A DNA stretch of 20,483 nucleotides from Proteobacteria bacterium UBA1278 (GCA_002308435.1 DBUY01000025.1:30108-50590); one strand, 5' to 3'. Positions 1-8,354 are shown, counted from the stretch's first letter. The notes: generated by a model not told the origin, from the letters alone. Program-made: numbers and translations.

Positions 1-571
1 CCTCTTGCATATTTCCATCACAAATATCATAGAATACAATCAACCGGTGCAGGGCTTTGATGTACGCGACTGCCTCTTTCGGACTTCGCATTTCTGGTTC
101 GGACACGATTTCTAGTAGCGGCATTCCCGCTCTATTCAGATCGATACCAGTTGCAGTCTTGCTATAGTCATGTGTGCTTTTACCCGCATCCTCTTCAAGG
201 TGGCTATGATGAATGTTTATCCGTTTGTGTCCTTGATCTGTTTCTATATCAACATGTCCACCTGTGAGTATGGGGTGATAATGTTGTGTGATCTGATAGC
301 CTTTCGGGAGATCAGGATAATAATAGTTTTTGCGGTCAAACGAGATGCGATTTTGAATAGTGGACTCTGTCGCTAAGCCGAATCGTATTGCTTGCTTGAT
401 CGCAGCCTGATTAAGGACCGGTAACGTTCCGGGTAGGGCACAGTCAACAATATTTGCTTGAACGTTAGGGCCTGCACCGTAGACTGTCCCTGATGTTGAG
501 AATAACTTTGACTGTGTTGTGAGTTGTGCATGGACCTCTAAGCCAATTACAACGTGCCATTGCATAGACAT
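1..571 (-). CDS. gatB: Asp/Glu-tRNA(Asn/Gln) amidotransferase subunit B (3' end cut by window edge)
   Basis: GatB is the tRNA-binding and kinase-type subunit of GatCAB. It activates Asp-tRNA(Asn) or Glu-tRNA(Gln), which is then amidated with ammonia from GatA. Only the first 190 codons are in the window, so the frame has no stop here. Reading inward from the ATG at 571-569 gives typical GatB blocks in order: GLEVHAQL near the N-terminus, DCALPGTLP, FDRKNYYYPDLPKGYQI, LEEDAGK, and DLNRAGMPLLEIVSEPEMRS. The ATG is preceded by AGGAG, which overlaps the gatA stop region. Only 8 bases separate gatA from gatB, so gatC-gatA-gatB is one operon with gatB last. The family is about 475-480 residues, so roughly 60% lies outside the window. 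Identity is certain; the C-terminal tRNA-binding domain cannot be judged. Confidence 0.96.
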   Translation of the reverse strand, partial: MSMQWHVVIGLEVHAQLTTQSKLFSTSGTVYGAGPNVQANIVDCALPGTLPVLNQAAIKQAIRFGLATESTIQNRISFDRKNYYYPDLPKGYQITQHYHPILTGGHVDIETDQGHKRINIHHSHLEEDAGKSTHDYSKTATGIDLNRAGMPLLEIVSEPEMRSPKEAVAYIKALHRLIVFYDICDGNMQE

Positions 572-579
572 GGGCTCTC

Positions 580-2043
580 CTAATCGTTGACAGACGGCGG
601 TATAATTTTATGCCAGTTAGTGACCGTTTGGTACTGGTGTGCGCAGTTGAGAATCGTTTTTTCATCCCATTTTTTACCAATGATTTGCAGTCCGACTGGT
701 AGGTCGTTCACAAAACCGATGGGCATACTCAATGCTGGTAATTCTGCCAGGTTCACCGGGATAGTGTACACATCTTGTTGATACATTTTCGTGGGGTCAT
801 CTTGAAACTGATTGAGTTGGAATGCTGTAGACGGTGCAGTGGGCGCGACTATAACGTCGACTTGATGCCAGGCCTCGTCGAAATCATGTCTAATTAGGTT
901 ACGGATGTTCTGCGCTTTGTTGTAATAATCATTACGATATCCACTGCTGAGCGCGTACGTACCAATCATGATTCGCCGCTTTACTTCATCGCCGAAGCCT
1001 TGCGAGCGTGAGCGTGCGTACATTGTGTCGATGTCCTCACTGTGCTGGCAGCGATGTCCGTATATATTTCCATCGAACCTTGCTAGGTTGGAGGATGCCT
1101 CGCATGGTGCGATTGTATAATATGCTGATATACAGTGTTTAACGTCTGGTAAGTCGATTTCAACACAGGATGCGCCGAGTTTCTCAAGCTCCTTGATTGC
1201 TGTCTGCATGATGTTTTCGACTGATTGATCTCCAAAATTCTCAAAATACTGTTTTGGTAATCCGATTTTCATGCCGCGGATGGAGTTGTTTAACTTGCTT
1301 TGATAATCGTAGTCTGGTTGTTTGACACTTGTCATGTCGTTAGCAGGATCATGACTGGCCATGGTAGAGAGTAGAATCGCGCAGTCTTCAGCGCTAGCTG
1401 CCATAGGACCTGCCTGATCTAAACTGGATGCAAATGCGATCATACCAAAACGAGAGATCACACCATAGCTTGGCTTGATCCCTGTTATACCGCAAAACGC
1501 TGCTGGCTGTCTGATTGAACCACCGGTATCGGAACCGGTAGCAGCTGGCGATAGTCGCGCGGCGACTGCTGCAGCACTTCCTCCTGATGATCCTCCAGGT
1601 ACATGTGTTGATTTCCATGGGTTTTTAACTGCGCCAAAGGCGCTGTTCTCATTCGATCCGCCCATGGCAAATTCGTCCATGTTACATTTTCCCAGTATTA
1701 CCATGCCCGCACGGCGGCAGTTTTTAATGATGGTGGCATCAAATGGCGATTGGTATCCTTGCAGCGCTTTAGATGCACAGGTGGTTGGCATATCTACGGT
1801 ACAGAAATTCTCTTTGACAAGTAGAGGTATTCCAGCAAGTGCTTGTAATGGCTCACCGTTCGCTCTTGCTTCATCGATTTCTTTGGCACGCATCATGCTG
1901 CTTGTGCGGGCGATGTGAGTGACTGAATTTAGGGTGGTGTCGTGTTTTTGGACTCTGTCGTGATAGTGTCGACACAGCTCTGTAGCAGAGATTTTTTTGC
2001 TTTGTAGTGCGTTAATCAGTTCTGCAATGCCTTGGTATTTCAT
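580..2043 (-). CDS. gatA: Asp/Glu-tRNA(Asn/Gln) amidotransferase subunit A
   Basis: GatA is the amidase-signature subunit that hydrolyses glutamine or asparagine and passes ammonia to the GatB active site. The 487-residue length is normal for the family. The Ser-cisSer-Lys triad is visible: Lys77 in LLVKENF, the cis-Ser at about 152 in the GGSSGGSAAAV segment, and the nucleophile Ser176 in GSDTGGSIRQPA, followed by GITGIKPSYGVISRFG. The start ATG overlaps the gatC stop by four bases (ATGA), which indicates translational coupling. The gene is the middle of gatC-gatA-gatB. Presence of GatCAB usually means that the cell makes Asn-tRNA and/or Gln-tRNA indirectly; whether AsnRS or GlnRS is missing cannot be told from this window. 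Confidence 0.98.
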   Translation of the reverse strand: MKYQGIAELINALQSKKISATELCRHYHDRVQKHDTTLNSVTHIARTSSMMRAKEIDEARANGEPLQALAGIPLLVKENFCTVDMPTTCASKALQGYQSPFDATIIKNCRRAGMVILGKCNMDEFAMGGSNENSAFGAVKNPWKSTHVPGGSSGGSAAAVAARLSPAATGSDTGGSIRQPAAFCGITGIKPSYGVISRFGMIAFASSLDQAGPMAASAEDCAILLSTMASHDPANDMTSVKQPDYDYQSKLNNSIRGMKIGLPKQYFENFGDQSVENIMQTAIKELEKLGASCVEIDLPDVKHCISAYYTIAPCEASSNLARFDGNIYGHRCQHSEDIDTMYARSRSQGFGDEVKRRIMIGTYALSSGYRNDYYNKAQNIRNLIRHDFDEAWHQVDVIVAPTAPSTAFQLNQFQDDPTKMYQQDVYTIPVNLAELPALSMPIGFVNDLPVGLQIIGKKWDEKTILNCAHQYQTVTNWHKIIPPSVND

Positions 2044-2372
2044 GATGTCGGCTCGTCGTGGTTAATGACTTTTGGTACTGTGAAATATCCGGTTGATTCG
2101 TCATAGTGAGCGTAACAATCGCCTTTGGTTTTCTTGACACTAGTTTGTTTGATGTCTTCACGAAGTGTGTTGCATGCAGAATCGGTGTAGTCGCTTTGTT
2201 TCGTCGGACAGACCTCTATGTCATCCATGGAATGGAAAAGGTCGTCCATTTTGCTCAAATCGCCTCTGAGACGTTCTCTGAGTTGCTCCGTGAGTTCCAG
2301 CGCCGACGCCTTGGCAATGCGATCGATCTCAGCGCAACTGATTGTGCTTTTGTTCATGCGATTGTTGGGCAT
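2040..2372 (-). CDS. gatC: Asp/Glu-tRNA(Asn/Gln) amidotransferase subunit C
   Basis: GatC is the small linker subunit that wraps round GatA and stabilises the GatA-GatB contact. The protein is 110 residues, slightly long for the family (about 95). The family pattern is present: an N-terminal helix of the form I-x-R-I-A-K-A-S-A-L-E-L-T, the DIEVCPT segment, LRED, and the C-terminal GYFTVPKVI. The ATG at 2372 has AGGGA seven bases upstream and is preferred. An in-frame ATG at 2357 would give a more typical length but has no ribosome binding site. The gene is first in gatCAB and diverges from mreB. Confidence 0.93.
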   Translation of the reverse strand: MPNNRMNKSTISCAEIDRIAKASALELTEQLRERLRGDLSKMDDLFHSMDDIEVCPTKQSDYTDSACNTLREDIKQTSVKKTKGDCYAHYDESTGYFTVPKVINHDEPTS

Positions 2373-2384
2373 TTTAGTATCCCT

Positions 2385-2412
2385 ATGATATTGATAAAAA
2401 TGCTTGTGTCAA
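2385..2412 (-). promoter_or_regulatory. Candidate sigma70 promoter for gatCAB
   Basis: On the minus strand TTGACA (2412-2407) is followed after 16 bases by TATCAT (2390-2385). The match is strong. However, the predicted start of transcription (about 2378) lies inside or just past the AGGGA Shine-Dalgarno candidate, so the mRNA would be nearly leaderless. Either translation starts without that site or the true start point differs. Confidence 0.5.
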
Positions 2413-2432
2413 GCGTTTTCTTGGGCTAACCT
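2404..2432 (+). promoter_or_regulatory. Candidate sigma70 promoter for mreBCD
   Basis: TTGTGT (2404-2409) and TAACCT (2427-2432) are 17 bases apart, which places transcription start near 2439, ahead of the AGGAAG ribosome site at 2454. The -35 overlaps the -35 of the divergent gatC promoter, so the two promoters could compete. The -10 match is modest. Confidence 0.35.
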
Positions 2433-2465
2433 ATGCAATGAGATCAGTTGATTAGGAAGAAGAAC

Positions 2466-3521
2466 ATGGTTATTGCACGATATCACTCTTTGATGGATTC
2501 ATTCACACAGAAGTACTCCATTGACCTGGGTACTGCAAACACACTCATTTGCAACGTCAAAGGTGAAGTAATCCTTAACCAGCCATCTATTGTTGCAGTG
2601 AGTACCAATCAAGCGAACCCTAAAGACATGATCTGTGTTGTTGGTGACGAGGCGAAGCGTATGGTTGGTAAAACACCTGGGCGCATTAAAACCGTGCGGC
2701 CACTTCGGGAGGGTGTAATTGCTGACTTCCATTTGACCGAAAAAATGTTGCAACATTTTATCGCCAAAGTGCACAATAGCTCCATATTCAAGCCAAGACC
2801 AGTTGTCGTCATCTGTGTGCCATGTGGGTCTACTCAGGTAGAGCGACGCGCCATCAAGGAATCTGCTTACGGAGCGGGCGCTCGCTATGTACGCTGCATT
2901 GACGAGCCACTTGCTGCGGCACTTGGTGCCAACTTGCCGATTGATGGTCCGAGTGGCAATATGATAGTTGATATTGGTGGTGGAACGACTGAGATTGCGA
3001 TTATTTCACTCAATGGGATTGTTTATGCTCAGTCAGTTCGAATTGGTGGGGATGCTTTCGACGAAGCGATCATTACCTATGTGAGACGGCGTTATGGATG
3101 TCTAATCGGTGAGGCGACTGCTGAACGGATTAAGCTAACCATAGCGACTGCATTTCCGACTACTCAAGATCTTGAAATGGAAATCAGCGGTCGTCTGGTC
3201 TCCGAAGGTGTGCCGCGCAGTTTTATATTGCGTAGCAGTGAGGTACTTGAGGCGTTGACTGAGCCGCTATCAGGTATAATTACCGCAATCCGTGCTGCAC
3301 TCGAGCAAGTGCCACCTGAGTTGTCTGCCGATATCAATCAACGAGGTATGGTCCTGAGCGGAGGTGGGGCGCTACTTGCTAATATTGACCGTCTCATTGC
3401 TGAGGAAGTTGGTCTTCCAGTGATCATCGCTGATAACCCCAAGACTTGTGTTGTGCGCGGCGGTGCGAAGTTGCTTGAGGTATTTGATCAAGCAACTGCA
3501 AATTTGTTATCCGATGACTAA
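2466..3521 (+). CDS. mreB: Rod shape-determining actin-like protein MreB
   Basis: MreB is the bacterial actin that forms membrane-bound filaments and guides lateral-wall synthesis with MreC, MreD, RodA and PBP2. The phosphate-1 loop reads SIDLGTANTLI. Other family blocks are VCVPCGSTQVERRAIKESA, IDEPLAAALGANLPI, the phosphate-2 loop DIGGGTTEIAIISLNG, IGEATAERIK and the adenosine motif GMVLSGGGALL. A frame opens at a TTG at 2448, but AGGAAG at 2454-2459 is correctly spaced for the ATG at 2466, giving 351 residues (about 347 in E. coli). The N-terminus before the first strand is a little longer than in E. coli and may serve as the membrane-binding helix. First gene of mreBCD. Confidence 0.98.
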   Translation: MVIARYHSLMDSFTQKYSIDLGTANTLICNVKGEVILNQPSIVAVSTNQANPKDMICVVGDEAKRMVGKTPGRIKTVRPLREGVIADFHLTEKMLQHFIAKVHNSSIFKPRPVVVICVPCGSTQVERRAIKESAYGAGARYVRCIDEPLAAALGANLPIDGPSGNMIVDIGGGTTEIAIISLNGIVYAQSVRIGGDAFDEAIITYVRRRYGCLIGEATAERIKLTIATAFPTTQDLEMEISGRLVSEGVPRSFILRSSEVLEALTEPLSGIITAIRAALEQVPPELSADINQRGMVLSGGGALLANIDRLIAEEVGLPVIIADNPKTCVVRGGAKLLEVFDQATANLLSDD

Positions 3522-3536
3522 ATCTACATACTAGTT

Positions 3537-4328
3537 ATGCGGAGCCGTTACTCGTCACATTTTGTAAATCTACCAACCTTTTGGATTTTACTGTTCATGC
3601 TCTCTGTGCTTGCAACAGATTACGGGACTGGTGGTTATATACATGACCGATTATTGCACTTTCAACAGGCAATTTACCAATTTGTGGATCATGCTCATCG
3701 GGCTCTATTGCATAAAAAGCTACTACTGGCAAAGATTCAACATCTAGAAGACAGATCTGACACTGCGCATAAGCAGGTTGCACAGTTACGCTATGATATT
3801 TCACAACATCAAACGATAATTTCTGAAAACAAACATTTACGACGAATGCTTGGCATCAAGGCGATCGTGCGCCATCCTTTATTCACGCAGCCTATCCGTA
3901 TTTCTAGATCATTATCTGACCACTCCGTGATCGCAAAGCGGCCGCAGGGTGTAGTCAGTGCCGGTATGTTGGCACTAAATGAAGAGGGTATTGTCATCGG
4001 TCGTGTAGCCTCGGTGACTCAGAGCACGCTTCGAATACTCATGCTTAATGATATGAAAAGTGCATTGCCTGTTGTTGTCTCTGATCAGTATGTAAATGCA
4101 GTTGCAGTGGGTAATGGCCGAGGTGTTGATCTTTTGCATATGCCCATTGATTCTGCCATTAAGCCGGGTGATGTTGTCAGGACTGTGCAGACATTTCCAG
4201 ATGGGGTCAATTATCAGACTATAGGGCAAGTGGCCAGTGTTCAAGCATCACCTGATCGCACTTTTCTAATCGCAAAACTTTCACAATCTACTATGTTGAC
4301 GAGTCTACAATGGTTAATTCTCATCTAG
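3537..4328 (+). CDS. mreC: Rod shape-determining protein MreC
   Basis: MreC is the bitopic inner-membrane scaffold that contacts MreB, MreD and PBP2 from the periplasmic side. The 263-residue protein has a short cytoplasmic N-terminus, one membrane segment (about residues 12-28), a helical coiled-coil-like stretch (about 60-105) and then the double-barrel MreC core with GVVSAGMLALNEEGIVIGRVASV and later IKPGDVVRTV and GVNYQTIGQVASV. It is shorter than E. coli MreC (367) and lacks the C-terminal extension, as in many short family members. It begins 15 bases after mreB and overlaps mreD by 19 bases. No good Shine-Dalgarno is seen before the ATG, so translation may be coupled to mreB. Confidence 0.93.
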   Translation: MRSRYSSHFVNLPTFWILLFMLSVLATDYGTGGYIHDRLLHFQQAIYQFVDHAHRALLHKKLLLAKIQHLEDRSDTAHKQVAQLRYDISQHQTIISENKHLRRMLGIKAIVRHPLFTQPIRISRSLSDHSVIAKRPQGVVSAGMLALNEEGIVIGRVASVTQSTLRILMLNDMKSALPVVVSDQYVNAVAVGNGRGVDLLHMPIDSAIKPGDVVRTVQTFPDGVNYQTIGQVASVQASPDRTFLIAKLSQSTMLTSLQWLILI

Positions 4329-4762
4329 TACTAAGAGAATTATCCTCAGAAACGCTGGCGTTGGTTCTGCGGGAGATGCTTGCGGCAACACTTGCATTAA
4401 CCTTGTATTTTGTTGTATCGATGGCCCTGGTTGATATCGGTTTATTGAATCGGTATGTTCTGTTTTTTCTTTTTATCCGTATGTTAGAGGTTTTATTTGA
4501 AGACAGGCTGTCTCCTATGGTTTGTACGATTCTTGCTTTTTCTGATGATGTGCTAAATTTCTTGTATCCTGGTCTTTCTACCGCACTCATATTATTGTAT
4601 TTACATGTTGCCCGACCACTCTTTAATAGAAATATCCAATCGTCTGTTCCTGAACTTGTTTTGATCGTGCCATATGCAGTCTCTGCGTATTGTCTTTGTT
4701 GGTCGCTGGACTATGCACTCTCGTCTTTTATCCATGCTTCAAAAATTCATTTTGTTGCATGA
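4310..4762 (+). CDS. mreD: Rod shape-determining protein MreD
   Basis: MreD is the polytopic membrane partner of MreC in the elongasome. The 150-residue protein is almost entirely hydrophobic, with about five membrane segments (roughly 24-45, 48-65, 75-100, 110-125 and 128-145). The family segment around R(M/I)LEVLFEDRLSPMV is visible. Its first codons lie within the end of mreC in another frame. Assignment rests on size, topology and operon position as much as sequence, since MreD is poorly conserved. The usual downstream genes maf and rng are absent; a convergent transporter follows at once. Confidence 0.88.
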   Translation: MVNSHLVLRELSSETLALVLREMLAATLALTLYFVVSMALVDIGLLNRYVLFFLFIRMLEVLFEDRLSPMVCTILAFSDDVLNFLYPGLSTALILLYLHVARPLFNRNIQSSVPELVLIVPYAVSAYCLCWSLDYALSSFIHASKIHFVA

Positions 4763-4771
4763 TGCATCATG
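4758..4771. repeat. Perfect 14-bp palindrome between convergent mreD and MFS genes
   Basis: CATGATGCATCATG is its own reverse complement. It contains the mreD stop codon and ends three bases before the stop of the opposing transporter gene. There is no loop and no T-run, so it is not a standard terminator. It could mark the shared 3' boundary of the two genes or be coincidence. Confidence 0.4.
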
Positions 4772-4773
4772 AT

Positions 4774-6018
4774 TCACTTTTGGAGTTGTTGACGCCCGGT
4801 CATGTTTCTTAAATTGCGATGCAACTGTTGTTTTCTGATGAGATGAAAGGCTAGCATAACCATGCCGATATACCCCGCATAGTATACACTAATATCTAAT
4901 GGGCTATTTGTCTCAATCATGGATACCACAGTACCTGCGATCAAGCTTGACAGTGCATACACCGATGCCGTCAGTGACGTCATCAAGCCTGCACCTGTAT
5001 CTTTTTTATTAATTGACTGTGTCGTTGTCATGAACAAATTGATAATCATGATATTCGAACAAAGAAATGAGCAATAAAAAAGTGCTAAATAAGCTGCGTA
5101 TTGAATAGTGCCACTGGCTAGACTAAAATTTACAACGTAGGCTATTGCTAACACACAGCATATGCCAAGCATCGTGTTTGTTACTCTTGTGATCCGGAAG
5201 TATCTCAACAGTTGTGTGTTCAATAGTCCTGATAAGTAACCAACGATACCGGTTATGATGCCATACAGTATCGATAACCAGGTTTTTGAGACGCTAAAAT
5301 GGTCCGTTAGAATCACCGGAAATAGGAAAAACCCAGACTCTATGAGTATGATGGCAAGCATATATTGTAGACAATTTATCTGATACTGCTTATTTCTTGC
5401 TACATGAAATAATTGTACGCTCAGCTGTCTCCATGTCATCGATCTATTCACTATTTGTGTGGTTTTCTGTCGAAGCTGACTCTGCGCAATCCCGAAGACC
5501 ATCAAACCGAATACTGCATTAAGCATAAAAAATGACTGCCAGCCAAATTGACTGCTGATCTGGTTTAGCAGAAATGGTGCTAGCCCGACTACGATATAGG
5601 AATATCCGCTGATTCTTGAATACTGCTTAGCACCACTTTCTATATCATAATTTTCATGAATAATTGTTCGAACGATGATCTCTCCAACTGTACTTCCAAG
5701 ACCAGCGCAACCACGCATGATCATAAATAGCCATGGGGCTCTGCAGAATGCACTTGCAAAGCAAGCCGCAATGTATATAGTCAAGAAGCAGACTAGGCTT
5801 TTTCTGCGTCCTACGCGGTCGGATAGAACGCCAATGCTTGCCTGACCAATCATGCTTCCTGCTATGAACGGTAACAACAAAAACGCTTGTGTCGCATTGA
5901 TGGTGCTACCAAGGTCTACTGCGATATACCCGATGATACCGTAGCTGCCTACATAATTGATCATTCGTAGTGATTCTAGTAGTACCAGTGCGAGTTGTGT
6001 GTTTCGATTATTGCTCAT
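4774..6018 (-). CDS. MFS transporter (Bcr/CflA-like drug:proton antiporter type)
   Basis: A 414-residue major facilitator with about 12 membrane segments. The MFS motif A is clear after the second helix (GVLSDRVGRRKS, about residues 63-74). The overall layout and the GCAGLGSTVGEIIVRTII stretch in helix 4 resemble the Bcr/CflA multidrug group, whose members export small molecules with proton exchange. The substrate cannot be read from sequence. The gene is convergent with mreD (11-base gap) and is monocistronic or lies downstream of rlmN, whose stop is 134 bases upstream. A promoter candidate and an exact GTTC-N7-GTTC element lie in that gap. No good Shine-Dalgarno precedes the ATG. Confidence 0.85.
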   Translation of the reverse strand: MSNNRNTQLALVLLESLRMINYVGSYGIIGYIAVDLGSTINATQAFLLLPFIAGSMIGQASIGVLSDRVGRRKSLVCFLTIYIAACFASAFCRAPWLFMIMRGCAGLGSTVGEIIVRTIIHENYDIESGAKQYSRISGYSYIVVGLAPFLLNQISSQFGWQSFFMLNAVFGLMVFGIAQSQLRQKTTQIVNRSMTWRQLSVQLFHVARNKQYQINCLQYMLAIILIESGFFLFPVILTDHFSVSKTWLSILYGIITGIVGYLSGLLNTQLLRYFRITRVTNTMLGICCVLAIAYVVNFSLASGTIQYAAYLALFYCSFLCSNIMIINLFMTTTQSINKKDTGAGLMTSLTASVYALSSLIAGTVVSMIETNSPLDISVYYAGYIGMVMLAFHLIRKQQLHRNLRNMTGRQQLQK

Positions 6019-6047
6019 GTGTATATGTCAGGTTACCTTGCTATGTA

Positions 6048-6076
6048 TCAATACACGTATTCTATGCACGGTTCAA
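6048..6076 (-). promoter_or_regulatory. Candidate promoter for the MFS transporter
   Basis: On the minus strand TTGAAC (6076-6071) and TATTGA (6053-6048) are 17 bases apart, about 30 bases before the transporter ATG. This would let the gene be transcribed separately from ndk-rlmN. Confidence 0.4.
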
Positions 6077-6152
6077 CCCTTTCCACATGGGAGTGTTTTT
6101 GAACTTCTATATCTGTTCTTGATGTGTTCATGTTTCTCATCAATCTTCTGAG

Positions 6153-7268
6153 TCAATCCGCGTACGCTGATGATATGTTATGGTTTGGTTGGGCTAGGAA
6201 TTGATAATCCGCGATTCTCTTTTTTCGCTCCTGCACTTGGCCGTACAGCTGTCCACATGCAGCTGCAATATCATCACCCCGTGTCTTCCTAACCGTTGTA
6301 ATAATCCCTTTCTGTTGTAGTATGCGCCTAAATATTTCAATTTGGATAGTGCTACTAGGCTTTAATGTGAGGCTGGAGATTGTGTTGTAGGGGATTAAGT
6401 TTACTTTTGCGTGTCGAGGTCCCAATAAAGCAGCTAACGCGTTTGCGTCTTCCACACTATCGTTTTGATTGTTTAGCATGACATATTCATAGGTTATTGA
6501 TCGTCCTGTTATCCTTGTGTAATAATCGCAAGCCTCAATCAGCTTCTTAACCTCGTAACGGCGATTGATGGGGACTAGCTTGCTTCGCGTTTTGTCATTA
6601 GCTGCATGGATAGAGACCGCTAATGCCGCTTGACACTGGTCGGCAAGTCTATGCATAGCTGGAACGATTCCTGATGTGCTCACAGTCACTCGATGTTTTG
6701 ATAGTCCAAAAGCCAAGTCATCTAATAGGATTTCAACAGCACGAAATACATTATGCTCGTTGAGTAAAGGTTCTCCCATTCCCATAAATACAATATTACT
6801 GATACGTGGCATGACTTCTGCACCAGATAACTCTTGGATTCTTTGTCCCGCGAAGTAGACTTGGCTTATGATCTCCGCTGTACTCAGATTCCGTAGAAAA
6901 CCCGCCATGCCAGTCGCGCAGAATTGGCAAGCAAGTGCGCATCCAACCTGCGACGAGATACACAATGTTGCTCGTTTCTTATCCGGAATATATACTGTTT
7001 CAACGGCATTTTTTTCGTCGCATCCGATTAGCCATTTGATGGTTCCACAGTGGCTGATTGACTCCGATTGAACGATGGGGTTACTGAAGCTGAATTGCTT
7101 TGCCAGTTTGACACGCATCTCTTTGGGTAGGTTTGCCATTTTATCAAAATCGCATACATTTTGATGATACACCCAGCGCATGATTTGTTCTGCGCGATAC
7201 GATGCATAGCCAAGCTCAGTTATTAATTGGCTGAGCTCGGCGCGCGTGAAATTCAGTATATCAGGCAC
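6153..7268 (-). CDS. rlmN: Dual-specificity 23S rRNA (A2503-C2)/tRNA (A37-C2) methyltransferase
   Basis: RlmN is a radical-SAM enzyme that methylates C2 of A2503 in 23S rRNA and of A37 in some tRNAs. The [4Fe-4S] motif is C110-x3-C114-x2-C117. The methyl-carrying cysteine expected in TLC is Cys103, and the C-terminal cysteine of the mechanism is present near residue 338 in RKTRGDDIAAACGQL. GMGEPLLN and SIHAANDKTRSKLVPINRR are also typical. Length (371) is normal. The ATG is two bases after the ndk stop, so ndk-rlmN is an operon as in many gammaproteobacteria; the usual following genes (pilF/pilW, rodZ, ispG) are absent. Confidence 0.97.
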   Translation of the reverse strand: MPDILNFTRAELSQLITELGYASYRAEQIMRWVYHQNVCDFDKMANLPKEMRVKLAKQFSFSNPIVQSESISHCGTIKWLIGCDEKNAVETVYIPDKKRATLCISSQVGCALACQFCATGMAGFLRNLSTAEIISQVYFAGQRIQELSGAEVMPRISNIVFMGMGEPLLNEHNVFRAVEILLDDLAFGLSKHRVTVSTSGIVPAMHRLADQCQAALAVSIHAANDKTRSKLVPINRRYEVKKLIEACDYYTRITGRSITYEYVMLNNQNDSVEDANALAALLGPRHAKVNLIPYNTISSLTLKPSSTIQIEIFRRILQQKGIITTVRKTRGDDIAAACGQLYGQVQERKKRIADYQFLAQPNHNISSAYAD

Positions 7269-7270
7269 AA

Positions 7271-7690
7271 CTATTTTAGCTCGGGGAAGAACTGTTCAAT
7301 TTCGATGTTTGCGTTGTCAAGGCTGTCTGATCCGTGTACAGAGTTTTCGCTGATTGATAGTGAGATATCATGTCGAATTGTGCCTGCTTTGGCATCATCT
7401 GGGTTTGTTGCCCCCATGATGTCACGATTTGCCTGGACTGCATCTTTTCCCTCTAGAACCAGGACAACGACATTGTCAGAGCTGATAAAGTCCACGAGCT
7501 CACCAAAAAATGGTCTCTCTTTGTGGATGTCGTAGAATGTTTCGGCTTGTGATTTGCTCAGTGTCATCATTTTCATGGCAATGATTTTCATGCCAGCATT
7601 TTCAAACCGTGATAGAATGTTGCCTATGTAATCTCGTTTGACAGCATCTGGTTTAATGATTGATAGTGTACGTTCTGTGTGTGTGCTCAT
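7271..7690 (-). CDS. ndk: Nucleoside diphosphate kinase
   Basis: Ndk transfers the terminal phosphate from ATP to nucleoside diphosphates through a phosphohistidine and balances the NTP pools. The 139-residue protein starts RTLSIIKPDAV with the conserved Lys13. The active-site histidine is His119 in SENSVHGSDS, and GATNPDDAKAGTIRHD is the conserved binding segment. The ATG at 7690 has AGGAA six bases upstream. It is the first gene of ndk-rlmN, with its own promoter candidate. Confidence 0.98.
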   Translation of the reverse strand: MSTHTERTLSIIKPDAVKRDYIGNILSRFENAGMKIIAMKMMTLSKSQAETFYDIHKERPFFGELVDFISSDNVVVLVLEGKDAVQANRDIMGATNPDDAKAGTIRHDISLSISENSVHGSDSLDNANIEIEQFFPELK

Positions 7691-7720
7691 ATTGATTCCT
7701 GAATTGTACTAAAGTCACAT

Positions 7721-7748
7721 ATTATCATATGCGTGCTCCCAAACTCAA
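7721..7748 (-). promoter_or_regulatory. Candidate sigma70 promoter for ndk-rlmN
   Basis: On the minus strand TTGAGT (7748-7743) and GATAAT (7726-7721) are 16 bases apart, about 30 bases before the ndk ATG. Its position and spacing fit a housekeeping promoter. Confidence 0.5.
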
Positions 7749-7760
7749 CTTAATAGTGTC

Positions 7761-7789
7761 TTTACAACCTATTAATGCGCCGTTACAAT
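7761..7789 (+). promoter_or_regulatory. Candidate promoter for the small membrane protein gene
   Basis: TTTACA (7761-7766) and TACAAT (7784-7789) are 17 bases apart and would start transcription near 7796, about 20 bases before the ATG at 7816. It supports the gene at 7816-8229 being real. Confidence 0.45.
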
Positions 7790-7815
7790 CATACAATATA
7801 TCTCAATGATCAAAT

Positions 7816-8229
7816 ATGTTAGCTCAGCTCTTACTTCACCCACTTATCTCGATCTGGACATTTGCGCAGCGCTATGCTGTTGGTGAACTCTCCCTGCCTG
7901 TCACGACTGCGATCAGTGTTGGTATTTTTCTGGTTGCTAACTATTTACTATTAGTCTTTGAGTTCACCCTTCATCTTATGTTGATGCCGAACTCCGCTAT
8001 TGTCCCTGCCAAGGCTTCACTGTTATTTGCCGTCTTGACTTGCATTCATGTTGCTGTCTGGCAAAGCTCAGCTGCGAGTTATCCCTTGATTAAGCTTGCA
8101 TTCAGACTACTCGTCATTAACAATTCAATCACTACACTAATATTCCTTCTGTCTTCATATGGTCTCATTGCCATCAATCATAAGACATATATCCCAAATC
8201 CAAATGTTCCTAGATCGATCTCTTATTAA
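7816..8229 (+). CDS. Small polytopic membrane protein of unknown function
   Basis: I do not recognise this 137-residue protein. It is strongly hydrophobic, with probably three or four membrane segments: one or two within residues 27-55, one at about 66-84 and one at about 98-122. The C-terminal tail is short, hydrophilic and proline/asparagine rich. A well-spaced promoter lies upstream, but no Shine-Dalgarno is visible before the ATG. It ends about 125 bases before the lexA operators and is on the same strand, yet lexA has its own promoter, so a shared function with SOS is not implied. No antisense alternative is better. Confidence 0.6.
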   Translation: MLAQLLLHPLISIWTFAQRYAVGELSLPVTTAISVGIFLVANYLLLVFEFTLHLMLMPNSAIVPAKASLLFAVLTCIHVAVWQSSAASYPLIKLAFRLLVINNSITTLIFLLSSYGLIAINHKTYIPNPNVPRSISY

Positions 8230-8354
8230 GCGTTTATCCCCTTATTTTTGCTGTTTCTCTTCATAGCTTCTTCCAGTAGTAGATACTATCACACGCTTCA
8301 TACGCGACTCTGTCATCGTCTAGCTTGTTACTCGGCGCTATTGATTTTTTAAAT

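Noticed and set aside
1475..1918. A 147-codon plus-strand frame opposite gatA
   Set aside because: It is the antisense shadow of a well-conserved gene, has no ribosome site, and its residues mirror the gatA codon pattern.
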